Assembly: GCA_000231825.2 (NCBI GenBank)
Contig: JH720300.1
Span: 924,480 to 988,479, forward strand
Length of the DNA: 64,000 nucleotides
Source of the DNA: Tetrahymena elliotti 4EA
Taxonomy: Eukaryota > Ciliophora > Oligohymenophorea > Hymenostomatida > Tetrahymenidae
Reading direction: 5' to 3'
Shown here: piece by piece, positions 46,383 to 60,206 of the stretch
Layout of the letters: the number at the start of each line of letters is the position of its first letter
Position numbering within the stretch: position 1 is the first letter of the stretch
The notes under the pieces: generated by a model
What the model saw: only the letters and a program-made list of their open reading frames with translations
The model's database searches: none
What the model was told of the DNA's origin: nothing
Made by a program: the position numbers and the translations under genes

Positions 46383-49300
46383 ATGAAGTAAAAACAAGGA
46401 AGACCTCCATTGATCTAAATAGAGTTTAATGAAGGTATGAAATAACCTAATTTACAAAATAATTTGTATCAACACTAATTTTCTTCTTCAGTTAATTAGT
46501 AGGTCATGAAAGAGGGAAATCAACTAAATTCTCCTACTCCTAATTTTACTTCTCCATCAAATAAGTAGCACTAGTAATAATTCACTTATGGAGGCTATAA
46601 TTTTTCATAATTCAATCAGCATGTAGCATTTGAAGGGGGTAACCCAAATTAGATAGAAATTCCTTAAAATTAGAGAAATAATTCAAGTATACAGTTTGCA
46701 AGCGAAATTTAACCTTTTACTCAATACTCTTCTGAATAGCAGTCTTTATTTTAGAATCAAAATGGAAATAGATAAGAGCTAGCTTTGCTTAAGAACTCTT
46801 CAAACCAAATACATGACTCTAGTATATATTAAAGCTCACAGTCTCCTCACTTATCAGAAAATTAGAATTAATATAATGATTATTTGATAGAATAGAAATA
46901 CTAATAGTATGTAAGTGGATAATCAAATGACTCAATTCAAAATAAAGTATAGTCAACCAGATTCGATACTTAATCAAGTCAATTCACAAATACAAATAGA
47001 GATATATCACCTTAGATTAAAGGAAACTAATCAAAATAAAAGGGAAGCTAAGTCACTGATAATAGAATCAAATCAATAGCAAATGTTAATAAATCTCTTA
47101 TTAGAAATTCTTCTTCTAGTAATATAGTTATTTAACCTTAAAGAATATAAGTTGATATGAGCGAATTCATGGTTAAAAGACCTCCTTAACCACCTTCCAA
47201 TAGAACTCCTTCAGGAAGAGAATAAAGTTCTCAAAACAACATTTCTCATTATAATTTGAATCATAACAATAATCTAAATGAAGGATTAAGCTTACTTAAT
47301 TTAACACCTAAGTCTTAACATCTTAAAATAGCAGCAACATCATCATCTAAATCACCATCTCATAAAAAGACTAAATCCTTAATGGATTTTATCAAAAATG
47401 GAATTTCTAACAGTACTAAAAATTTGAATAGACCATTAAGAGAAAACAAATAAGCGATGAACAAAAAAGATAAGTTAAATTCAACTTTATAAAATAAAAC
47501 ATAAAAAGAGACTTCAAAAGAAAGAAACTACAGCAGTAACTCTAAAAACAAGTAAATGAAGGAAAATAATTCATAGCAAAATTTAAAAGCCAGTAATTTC
47601 TATTCATAAACTAATAGAAGTGGAGCAAGCACCACAAATCAAACTGTTTCTCCTATAACAAGTCCAAATAATATGTTAAATAAGCCAAAGCTAAGTAACT
47701 AGAATAATTAAAATAGCTAAGAAAAAATTAACAATAAAAAATCTTTTAATTAACGCACTCAATCAACATCTTGTTTACATTAAAATGTATAGTAAAATAA
47801 ATTCTCTCCTCCTTCTAAAAAAGATACAATTACCCAGAATGGCTAAGTTAACCAAAACGGTATACTTTTTAAGAATTCTACAAAGGCAATTTCAATCAAG
47901 CAAAAAGTTCTGTCAGATAGGAAAAAACAAAAATCTAAAAGTATCATATTTTTCTTTAAATTACCATCATGATTAACTGCTCAATAGAAATTAAATACAA
48001 AAATAATTATTTGATAAGAAAAACAATTAATTCCTATGAGATTAAGCACAGTTTTATAATGATTTTAAAAATAATTTAATAAACAACCAAATGACATTAA
48101 ATAAAATTTTCTAATCATTTATTTTAACCAAATCTCTTATTTAGATAATTTTTTTAATATAAATTTTAATAATTGATTTGTTATCTTGATTATTTTAAAT
48201 AATATTAGATGGATCTAGATTTGCTACAGAAGCTGATATTACAAATTTTGATGAAGGGGAAGAAAATTTAAGTGAATAAGTTGAAATAAATAAAGTTTTA
48301 AGAAGTAATGAGGAGTCTCCTAAGAAAAATTTAGATTTACAAAATAAAGTAAATTAATTACGTGATTCATATGAGAGTAGCCTACCTTATCGTTAAATGA
48401 TGATAATTTAATCTTAAATTGGAAAAGAGCATCCTACTCCTAGCTAGATAAAATTTTTGCAATCAAATGAGAAAAAAAAATATTTTGAATAATAGCAGTA
48501 GTAAAATGTTCCAAATTAAGATAAGAAGGGTACTGATAATATAAATTAAATTGCAACTTAAGTCTAATAGATAAATAATAATTAGACTGCTTCTCTTTAG
48601 AGTTCAAATAAAAAAAGCTCTAATGTTTATGGAAATGACAGTTTGTGGCAAGATAATATTGAGGATTCTTTTTAAATAAATCAAAATTATCATTCAATTC
48701 AAAAGATTCCTGTATCAATAGGATTTAATGGCTTTAAATAAGTTAGAGAAAGCTAATAATTAAAATCAGGGTTAACTTAATAATTAAATTCTTTAAATAC
48801 CTTGAATACTACTAAGAATAATAGCAATTATTAAACAAATTTTAACAACCAAACACTTCCTAATGAAAATGATTATTCTACAATTTAGAAAGTTTAAGGC
48901 AATTTTTTTAGTAACTCTACAAATGCAAATTAAACTGCAAACCCAATATTACAGCTAAACCCTTTAGCAGTAGTAGAGCCATAATTACCTTAAATTTTGA
49001 TAGATTAGCAACAAAATGTTAAACATAGCAAGAAAGAAGAGTCTTTACAAACCAGCAGTGAAAAGCATTTAAGAGAAAAGTATCCCTTTTATCTTGAAAA
49101 TTCAGACTCAAAAGAACTTGGAAAAGAACAAAAAGATCTTTAAAAATAATTTGAAAGCATGTTAAATAACAATGATTAAAAGCCATAAGATACCTCAATA
49201 ATTCCTATTTCAAATATAAGTAATTCTATTTATTTTAATTTATTTTAGTTTCATAAACAATTTAAACTAGATCCATCATACACTGAGAATTACTTAATTT

Positions 49301-51585
49301 AGGGGAACTCCAACAGAATACTACAACATCTATAAAACATGGGATCTATTAAACCAAACTACTTTTAGAAAGACAAATAAGGATTAAATTAATAGCAAGC
49401 AAGTCCAAAAAAAGATGTTAATTTAGAATAAGAAGGAAGCGTAATGGTGTTTTAGAGCAGCTAAGATAATTTAAAAAAAGAAAAATCAGATTTCAAAGAA
49501 TAAGGCTCAACAGGATAACCAAAATAGAATTATAATAATGAGAGAACAGACCCTGAAATGAGTGAATTAAGCTTTGAAGCAAAAAATATAGAGAATTCTA
49601 TGAAGAATTTATCAAGTTTAGATACAAATACAATTAATTCTGTTTAAATGTAAAATAACTGCATTAATTTGGTCAATAGCAACCCAGGCACTAATTTAAG
49701 TGCTAGCTATAATTACAATCAAGGGGGTTTAAACACTCCAAAATAGAAGTAAAATAAATTCAGTGTTTTGAAAATTATTGATAATACAAGTATCCCAATC
49801 AGTAAATAAATAATTAAATAAGATATTTTTGTTAAGAGTAAAACTAATAGCCCTTTAAATGCTTCTTCTCCTCAGAATAATTAAAGAAATAAAAAACATT
49901 AGATAAGTCCTACTTCAAATGCAAAACTTAATAAAATTATAGAGTATAGATCTATTTCATAAGAAAAAGGTCTTACTACAAAGAGTTTGGGTAATTTTGC
50001 TCCTTGGCAGTTTACTAACCAGCAAATTTATATTTAAGATAATTCCTAATATAACCAAAACTCAACTAAAGATTAATTTAATCAATCACTCATTTCAACT
50101 CCTTATTAAAATTATAGCAATAACAATTTATCATCAATGAACACCTTGGAAAAACTAAAAAATAATAATAATTAAAACAACATTAACAACAACTATGTAA
50201 ATAATTTAAATTAGAATATAATTTATGAGGGATTCTAATAACAGAATCATTAATAAACATCTATTGGAACAGATAGATAGACTTAAAATTTAATGACTAC
50301 ACCAAAGTAGTATAATAACAACTAAGCCTTACATTTTTTAACAAGTGATTGCTCAAGCTATAGAGTTGATCCATTATACTAATAACAAATAAATTAATAT
50401 ACTCTTTAAAGATCTACTGAATCCTAACTTATACCTGAAATTCCTTTAGATTTATAGAGAATGCAAACTGATTAGTCTATTTTTGACTCTTATCAACATT
50501 TACCCTCAAGTTTCAACTAATTAAATTCAACTAAAAATTAAGATGTGAGAAATTCATTTCCATATTTAAATGTTTCAAATTAAAATAAAAATGTATCTTA
50601 ACAAATTGGAAGTTTCAATTATTAGAATAAATTTTTCCATCCAATAGATGTTTAATTAGAATAAAAAGAAAACTATTCAAATCAAAATAATAGCTCAGAA
50701 TTTTCGAGGTATAGGTAAAACGGAAATTAAAAAGATAACTATGGTTGTTAGAATGATTTAAATAATAATTCAGATAATTATGGTAAATAATTAGAGTCTT
50801 AATATTTAATGTAAAGATTGAACTAATTATCAAAGCAATAACAATAATAATAAGTTTTTAAATCAAGATAAAAATCATCTAAAAATTCTAATAATCAAAC
50901 CGTGGACTAATCAAAAATAGAAAGAAGTTTTATAACAACAACAGAAGAATTAGGCGCTGAATTATAAGACAATAAAATATCAACAAATAGGTTAAAGTAG
51001 CATGTTTAGTCATTGGAAAATCGTATAAGAAAGCTTGTTAATGAAGATGAAAATTTAGAAAGAAAGTTGCTTCTTGTAACATAAAGAAAGGATGATATGA
51101 GTTAAATAAAAATGAAGAATAAAGAAGATAACTTAAGATTGTAAAATTTGAAGTATAGACAATAGGAGTAAATCAAAGAAATGAAAAGAAAGATATCATA
51201 AGGAAGAGTGTAATCAAGAGAAAGGTTAGAATAGAGTAAAATGCAATTATAAATGTAAAAAAGATAAATCGCTAATTCAGTTAAAGAAGTTAATTTATCA
51301 AATAAATCTTTATTAGATGAAACTAGAAACTAAGAAGCTCTTCGTAACAGTTTTATTATTAACAATATAAAAAATTTAGAACGTAAGTTAGTTGAGGATA
51401 AAACTAACAAGGCCACTCAAGCTCTATAATAAAGCAAAATTAGCTAAATGAATAAGATAGAACAAGAATAACAGTAACAAGAAGATCTTAAAATGCAGAT
51501 TTAACAATTAGAGTAAATTGAATAATAATTGATTGAAAATCTTGAATAAAAATATGAATAAAACAAAAGTTTTTTGTATGTTTGA
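46383..51585 (+). CDS. giant Gln/Asn/Ser-rich protein with C-terminal coiled coil
   Basis: No family was recognised. Two exons (46383-47940 and 48209-51585) joined in phase 1 give 1,644 aa, with no TGA over nearly 5 kb of sequence. About 85% of the protein is low complexity, dominated by Gln, Asn and Ser, with interspersed basic SPSHKKTKSLMDF-like and proline-rich (KRPPQPPSNRTPSG) patches. These could be phosphorylation or interaction sites. The last about 180 residues (from SLENRIRKLVNEDENLERKL) are a strong Lys/Glu/Gln coiled coil ending ...EQNKSFLYV. The composition suggests a disordered scaffold that assembles through the coil. The N-terminus is uncertain: the ATG at 46383 is open and plausible. 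An alternative start further upstream (45125) is possible, and a 57-nt stretch (46436-46492) looks like an intron but is in frame either way. Confidence 0.8.
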
Positions 51586-53291
51586 CTTAAAAAGAATCTC
51601 AAAATTAATAAAATTTTTTACTTGAAATTGTATTTACCAAAAAAATAAGAATAATTATACCAATTAAAATGTAAGTATTTTTCAGAGTGTTCAAATTTTT
51701 CAAATTTAATTACATATTTTTTCATCTTAATAATTTATATTTTTAAAAGTATCTTTGAATAAAATTTTTATGAAAAACATTTAATCTTAATAATTTATAT
51801 TTTTAAAAGTATCTTTGAATAAAATTTTTATGAAAAACGTTTAATGAATGCAAATTTCAAAATTATTAATAAATTTATTTAAAATATGGAACTATGGTTT
51901 AATTAAAACAAGAGCATTTAGCAAATCAACACTTTTTTTCATATTTTTAGGAACCGCTTTTCACTTCACTAAATAAAATTTTATTTTTTCTATTTATGTA
52001 ACAAACAAAAAAGCTCTAAATAAAAATATTAATAGATCAGTGATAATCAAAAATAATATTTTGTGTTATTCAATTTAATTCAATTAAATCATATTAATTT
52101 GTAACACTTTCTTAAATCAGGATATTGTTTAATATTTCAAAATATCACTTAATTATCTTGATTAATTAGGAGGAGTATTCAACAATATTCCAACGCTAAC
52201 ACTGCTTTCAAAAATTTAATTTAATTTTTAATTAATTTTATTTGAATTTGTATGTGAAGTTAGATTTCGTTAAATTATATTAATTGAACTGTTAAAATAT
52301 TTTTTCTCTATTGCTTGATGGTTTGAAAATGATAAAAAGTGGGTTAAACTATTTATAAAACAGAGCGTGTTAGAAACAAAAAAGAAATTTTTTAAATATT
52401 TTTAAAAATAACTTGGTGGGAAGAGCTTTCACTTGTAATTCGAATTGAAAAATCAGATTTAAAATAAAATTTTTGTTTAAGTACTTATTAGTGTAAAAAG
52501 GATTGATTATAGATGATGATCAAAAAATAAGTGTGTTTGCCCACTTCTCTAAATCTTAATAGCAATAAATGCCTATTATATGATTATTGTTTTGCTTAGA
52601 TTGCTTATAATTTGTTTATTTTATTATTATGAATGACTAATAATGATTATTAGTCTGAAAGCTAAGAAAAGCCTATTTGATAGTGAATAATATTGAATGT
52701 ACCAAAACAAAGTAAATAGTCTAATAAATAAATTAATAAATAATCTATCAATCAATCATTAAGCATTGTGTTAGCTTTAGAATGATTTATACGTAGAGAT
52801 TTTCCTATCTCTTTTAAAACGAGTCTAATATTCTTTTAAAAATTAATAAGTAAGAGAAAGAAAAAATTTAGAGATATTTAAGTGGCATACAAAAAAATAA
52901 AAAAACCGAAAAGAAAGAGGCTATCAGGAAAGTATTTGCTGGTATAAATATCAATTTGTTCAATAGAACCGCTTCTTGCATCTCACTAAATCTATTGAGA
53001 AAGATATAATTGCTTTTCTTAAAATAATTTTAAGAAAAAAGTTCTCTAATCGCTTAATATAATTTGCTTGTGAAATCTGATCATAAAGTAGTGAACATAT
53101 AATTTGAAAACTCTTTGATACTAAGACTTAAGGCAAACAAATAAGGGGATAATCTGAAAAAAAATAATATAGTAGAATTAAAATTTTTTTGAAAGGAATA
53201 GTTATCAAGCCTAGCTAGGAATCTAATACAGCATTCGAGTGAACAAATATTTCACATCAAGCAAATCTAAGTAAAAATAAAATTAAGATAA
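51586..53291. other. intergenic region with a 60-bp tandem duplication
   Basis: 1.7 kb of A/T-rich sequence between plus-strand genes. Apart from the direct duplication at 51721-51840 nothing is recognised. Confidence 0.55.
51721..51840. repeat. 60-bp direct tandem duplication
   Basis: Positions 51721-51780 and 51781-51840 are the same 60-bp unit, differing at two positions (the third base and the next-to-last base). The unit is non-coding A/T-rich DNA (begins taataatttatatttttaaa after four bases). This is a young duplication or a collapsed longer array. Confidence 0.95.
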
Positions 53292-56200
53292 ATGATGAGC
53301 AATAAAAAATGCTGGGCTGAAAAATTTAACTAAGCTCTGAACAACAAGGACTCTCAAGAAAGATATGCGATAGAAACTAACTGGTAAGCTTATATTAATA
53401 AAAAAAGGAAATGGATGAAAATCAACATTATTAAGGAAGCAAAAAAAATATTTCTTCCTAAAAATTATCTTATCATTTTTATAACTAAAAAATTAATTTT
53501 TGCAAACTAAATCACATTTTTATCAGATTAATAATGAAATTGTATTTTAATTCATCTATTGAGTTAGTTAGTGTTTCAGCAAAGCTAGTGAGCCAACTTA
53601 ATAGAAGGAATAATAGCAATTTATTATACTTACTTACTTTACAAAACATCAAAACTTCATTTACTTCATTTCTTTCTCTATTCCCTCTTAAAAATAAAAT
53701 ATGAGTGGAAATTTCAATCAATCAAGAAGCCAACAAATTTTCCATTTGTTTCCTTTCTTGTATTTAAAATTACTGCAAAAAAATCTGTAAACTAAAAAAT
53801 AGACCTACTTCTATAAATCTATTCTTATAGAAACGATCGATATATTATTTTCTCTTTTAAAGATAAAATCTTAATATTTGATAAAAATCTATCATTATTC
53901 TTAAAACATAGGTTAAATGATTTCAAGAGTCAGCTAATGATAATCATCGAAGTTTATGACTTTGAGATGGATGAAGGCGATATCCTCTTAGCTCAAGAAA
54001 ATAAATTCGATAACTCTAAACTTATGTAAGTTATTTGATTTTCTAGAATATTTTATAAACCCATATATTCCATGAGATTTGAGCATAATAATATCATAAT
54101 AAAAATAATTACAATATCTTCTTGAAAATTTTTAAATATTTTTATTTATTTAAAGAAAAGAAGGTGATTATGAAGATAGGACAAATCTTATCAATAAAAT
54201 GAAAGAGTTGAACAAAGATAGCATCAAAACTATGCAAGATTACTTTATGATAAATCCATCGCTTTCAGTAAATAAAGACTTTTCCTTAATAAATGGTGAA
54301 GCCTATGATATGCTAATACAATAGAACTATGGAGGTAAAATATAAAATTTAAATTCTAGAAAGAAATATGATATTTATGAAAAATGAAATTAATAAACAT
54401 CAAATTATTGTGGTTGTATTTTTCAAAAAAAATAAGACAAAATTTAAAAAAACCAAAAAGACTTTTGAATAAAATCTTACTGAAAAGAATGGCTACAATT
54501 AATTAACATCTCAATAAAAAAAAGATATGAGAATATATTAGTAATAAATAAGTCTTTTATTTTCACATTTATTCAATTCATTCACTAACTTGCTTGCTCA
54601 CTCACTCATTCTTTGATTAATTAATAAATTAACTCTCTCAATAAAGTGTCTTAAAAGTGTTAAAAGGATAGAGCTGAAATAAAACATAAATATTATAAAG
54701 ATTAATAGATTGATTAAATTAATTAATTGATTAATTGAAACGAGTGATGTGATTGATTAATGTATAAAAGAATATTTAATTTTAAATTTAAATGGATTTA
54801 ATTTTCACCTATTTAAAAATAAATAAATAAATAAATTTTAAAAAATTCTTAAAAAACACAATTAATATTTGAATTTATGAATCAAGTAAATAAATATCTT
54901 TTTACTCTATTTCAATAAAAGCTTAATATATATCATCTTCTATTCTAAAATATTATAAATTTATTCATTCATTTTTTAATTTAGGTCCAAACATTAGATT
55001 TTTCGTTGATGATATAGAAAGTGATACTGATTTAAATGACAAAGTAATTACTAGTTTTATGGAAGGTAGTGATAGTCTAAAAGAAAATTAATACATCGAT
55101 CTTGATACTATGTAATTAGGTATTGTGATTAAGCTCAAAGACAAAACTATTATTGAGGTTGGATACTATCCTAAGAAAAAATCTCTTATTCATATTTTAA
55201 AGGTAATTACCAAAAGAATGAATATTGATTACACATAAATGGTTGTAGATCTGCGTAAATCTTCTACAGAAGTAAGGAAAGATAGTAGTAGTAATAGCGA
55301 TTTAATTGATGAAGACAAAAAAATACTAGCTGATGGAACAGATGAAGAGTTCTTTTATCTTGAAAATACTAACTAATAGTAAGGATAATAGCAATCAAAT
55401 AAAAGCTTAACTGAACTTGGCATATAGCAAAATTAAATAATTATTTTCACTGACCAATACAATGCTATTTAAGTATTAGAATAAGACGATATATGCTTTG
55501 ATGGAGCCGATCTCTTAAATTTTACTGAATAAGGATTTTAGAATTAGGGTATGAACTTCTAGAATGATTTTAACAATTAAGATTTCTATAAAAATTTATC
55601 AGGTCAAAAAAATAAATCAGCTTCTCAAAAAAGAAGTGCAGATTTCATGAATTCTAACATGTACATCAACACTGCAAGAAGAAACAATTTTATGGACAAC
55701 TACATACCTCATAATAATTAGTGCACAAATCCTACCTTGGAATCGACATATGATTCTCCAACCTAAGTTCATAACAACTCTGTTTAATATATGGGAATAG
55801 ATGATGAAGGAGATGAAGAAAATGAGAACTTAATTGAATCCAACAAAGGTGGAAACTATCCTCACAAGAGAAATATTCTCAAAAGAAATAAGCACTCAGA
55901 TGATTCCACAGAAGAGAATGATGCTGACGATGAAGATATGAATTTCAATTAGGCAGGTAAAGGGTCGAACGGAATGAATAGAAACAATTAACCTCAAATT
56001 CCTTTTTAAATAATTGGTTAAGCTAAGAGTCAAGAAGAGATTGACCAAATTAATCAAGAAATAAAAAATGCAATAGGAAGAAATGGGAGTCTTGTTTTGC
56101 AAAAACTTACTAACTAATAAATAGTGTAAAATATGATCTAAATGATTAATCAAACTCAGCTCACCATCTAAGAATAGCTTCAACAAAGAGCTAAGTAAGA

Positions 56201-56402
56201 AAAAAATATTTTTTAGGCTTAATAGCTTGAAAAACTTAGATTCAAAGATTTTTCAGATTAGAAAGGTGATGACAGTGAAAGAACTTCATCAACAAGCACT
56301 TAACCTGACAATATAAAGAAGAAAAAACGCAAAGTAAGCAATAACTTACTATTTGATGAAAATATTTGTGATGCTGAAGATCTATCTCAATTCATCAACT
56401 GA
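53292..56402 (+). CDS. DUSP plus ubiquitin-like domain protein without protease domain
   Basis: Exons 53292-53383, 53912-54025, 54156-54334 and 54985-56402 join in phases 2, 2 and 1 to 600 aa. Residues about 15-135 look like a DUSP domain, normally found in ubiquitin-specific proteases. Support comes from RYAIETNWLNDFKSQL at the start and FSLINGEAYDMLIQQNYGGP at the end, matching the family's closing E-x-W-x-x-L-x-x-x-YGGGP block. Residues about 180-240 (GIVIKLKDKTIIEVGYYPKK, then LIHILKVITKRMNID) have the pattern of a ubiquitin-like fold. No Cys or His box of a USP follows. The rest is Gln/Asn-rich and acidic with helices (KSQEEIDQINQEIKNAIGRN) and a basic, NLS-like KKKKRK near the C-terminus. 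It may be a ubiquitin-pathway adaptor. The third intron (54335-54984, 650 nt) is unusually long. Domain calls are by eye. Confidence 0.68.
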
Positions 56403-58184
56403 TTTAATCAAAACAACAAAACTCCCTACTTCACTAATTACTTTTAATTTTTAAATCAATCAATCAGCTAATAAAAAACTAATTAATGAATGAATGAACT
56501 AATAAGTTATCCTATCTAATACCACTTAATTATTTACTAAAGCTACGAATAATCAAAGAAAAAATAAATAATAAGAAATATGAACAATATAATACTTAAA
56601 TAACAATAACAATAGCAATTAATGTAAAAAGGTAACAAAAACAAGACTTGGTTTGATCTGATCAAAATTATTTAAAATGTAAAAAGATAAATTCAATCCA
56701 TTCAATAAAATTGATAAATGAAGCAATTCAATTAAGTGGTTGTGTTAAAACAAATGATAGGATTTACCCAAAATTTACATAGCTTAACAAACTTCTTGAT
56801 ATTTTAATTAATTAACCTAATAATACCTCTCATATATTGATTGACTTCTTTCAAAACTTTTCATATTTAAAATATTTAAAAGCTGGTAATTTATGTCATC
56901 TAAAAGATTGCCATAATTAAGTAGATCTAATTAATCTAAACATATTCGCATAAACAAATACCTATCAACCTATTTACTTGCCTAACTAGTCTTATTTCTC
57001 AATCTGTCTACTTAATTACATGCATCTAGCAAACCAGCAAAATAGATAGATTGATCAATATTTTTAAATTTAAAATACTTTTATACTATATTTCTATGAT
57101 TGATATCCATTTATACTTTATAAAACAGTACCAAATAAACTAAAAATTTATATAAACTTCAAAGTATTAATTTTAATATTTTTCAATTAAAATCAATACA
57201 ACATTTCTTTTTTTATTCTACCTATTCCTTGAATTTATCTTAAATAACTCAATACCAATATTAATACTTATCATCTCAAAAATATTATTTAAATTTTATA
57301 TACCATAATTTCTCATGTCAATTTTTAAAAATTTTAAAAAAATTGCCTTAAAATGAGAATTTAACCAACTTGCTATTTATTTAATTATGATTGGAAAGAA
57401 TTGAGTAAATGAGAAATTAAAGTATTAATTTATTCATTGGTTGATTAGAATATTTTTATGAATTTAAATGAAAAAAATAATAAAATAATATGGCCTTTTT
57501 TAAAATAAAGAATTTCAAATTTTATTTTGAATCCAATTTCCAATTATTTGCAAGTTATGATTAAAACAAATTAAATAAGAAATATTATTATTATAAACTA
57601 AATCAATATCTTTTTATAAATAAGTTTTAGATATCATTAGGAGCAAAATAACTGACTTTAGAAAGAAATAATAACTTATTTCTGTCTATTACTGAATGAT
57701 CAATTTTTAAAAATTAAATTTTGGGGAAATAACAAAAACACTTGAAATAAAAATTAAAAAGAATTCTAGTTTAATGGAAAAATTAAATATTTATAGCAAG
57801 CATTTCACTGTTTTAAAAATGTAAAAATGTTTTTTTATTGAATATTAGCTTCAATATCTTTATTTTGTGGAAAATATTTTATGAAATGAAAGATTTCTTT
57901 GAGTAAAAATTGTAGGCAAACTAACAGATAAAAGTAAAAAAAATTATGTTTGTTATAAATATGGTGAGACATGTAGTCCAATTAATGAATGAATCAGTTT
58001 TTGAAAAGTTAGGAGAATAAAATTCAATAAAAATTATTCAAAAAATAATAAAAAATTTAAATTGATTATATTTCAGAATTGATGAAAATTATTTAATTAA
58101 TTAATTGACACTAACTTAACAATTCCTCTCTCTAAAAGTATAAATTAAAAGAAAATCAATAAAAGCAAAAAATAGCTAAAAGGA
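56403..58184. other. intergenic region, nothing recognised
   Basis: 1.8 kb of A/T-rich DNA between plus-strand genes, with short (AATG)n-like runs near 56485. No coding or RNA signal is recognised. Confidence 0.5.
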
Positions 58185-59197
<1,013 letters not shown>

Positions 59198-60206
59198 TTA
59201 AGAAAATCAAGTAATTTATAATATAGACATGCTAAACATAATAAAATGATAAATATTATTATAAAAAAACATATAAATATATATACTAAGCAAATAAAGT
59301 AATTATTTTAAAGATGTTTCTCAATCCTAATTTTGTTTTTACACTCTCTCATTTGCATATTCTCCTAAATCTTATAATTCTTAGTTGATTTGTTTTTTCT
59401 AATAATATTTTATTACTATTTCAATATTTTCAAAAACAAAGCTCTATTTCTTTTTTCAGTTATTTTGATAGATTTAATCTGTCTATATGATAACAGCAGA
59501 GATTCATTCTGACTATAAAATAAAATATAAGATAATCCACACCACTTCTTTATATATCAATTTACTTTTATTGTTTAAATATTGTATAACTCCAAACAAA
59601 TATATTGATTAGGTTAAGCAAATATCTAATAGACTTTCACTTTTTTATTCTTTAATGTCTCTCATATTAGTTTTAGAAAGGAAAGTTTAGAAGAAAACAA
59701 AAAAAAAGATGCCTTTAATTAAAGTATGAACAAATTACTTTGTTTCTTGTTTTTTTTTATTAATAATAGAACATAATAACATTATTTTCAATTTTAGAAA
59801 ACCTTTCAGAAAAGTATGAATAATACTCTAAACAGAAAATTTAATTAATTATCATAATCCTTCAATAACTCAAAAAAGAAATTTAAGAAAACTTTACAGC
59901 TGGGATTTGGTTCAAAATTTCAATTTTTACCTATGTTAATTTATTTGCTAATTGATTGTAGTACAGTAGTAAGTAATTCACAGTATTTTACAAAGATACT
60001 TACTATAAGTATGATTTATTTATTTATTTATTTTAGAAATTTAAAATATATTACAAATAAACAGTTTAATTTTTTATCAATAAAATATTGGTTTCACTAA
60101 ATGTTAACAAAAAATAAATCTGAATCTAGTTTGAAGAGACTATTTGATAATTTCATACTTATTTACATATAAAGTTAATTTTATGATTGGTAGATAGATA
60201 GATATT
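59198..60206. other. intergenic between convergent Rab6 and Snu114 genes
   Basis: 1.0 kb of A/T-rich sequence between two 3' ends, with an imperfect (TTTA)n run near 60018-60035. No gene is seen. Confidence 0.55.
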
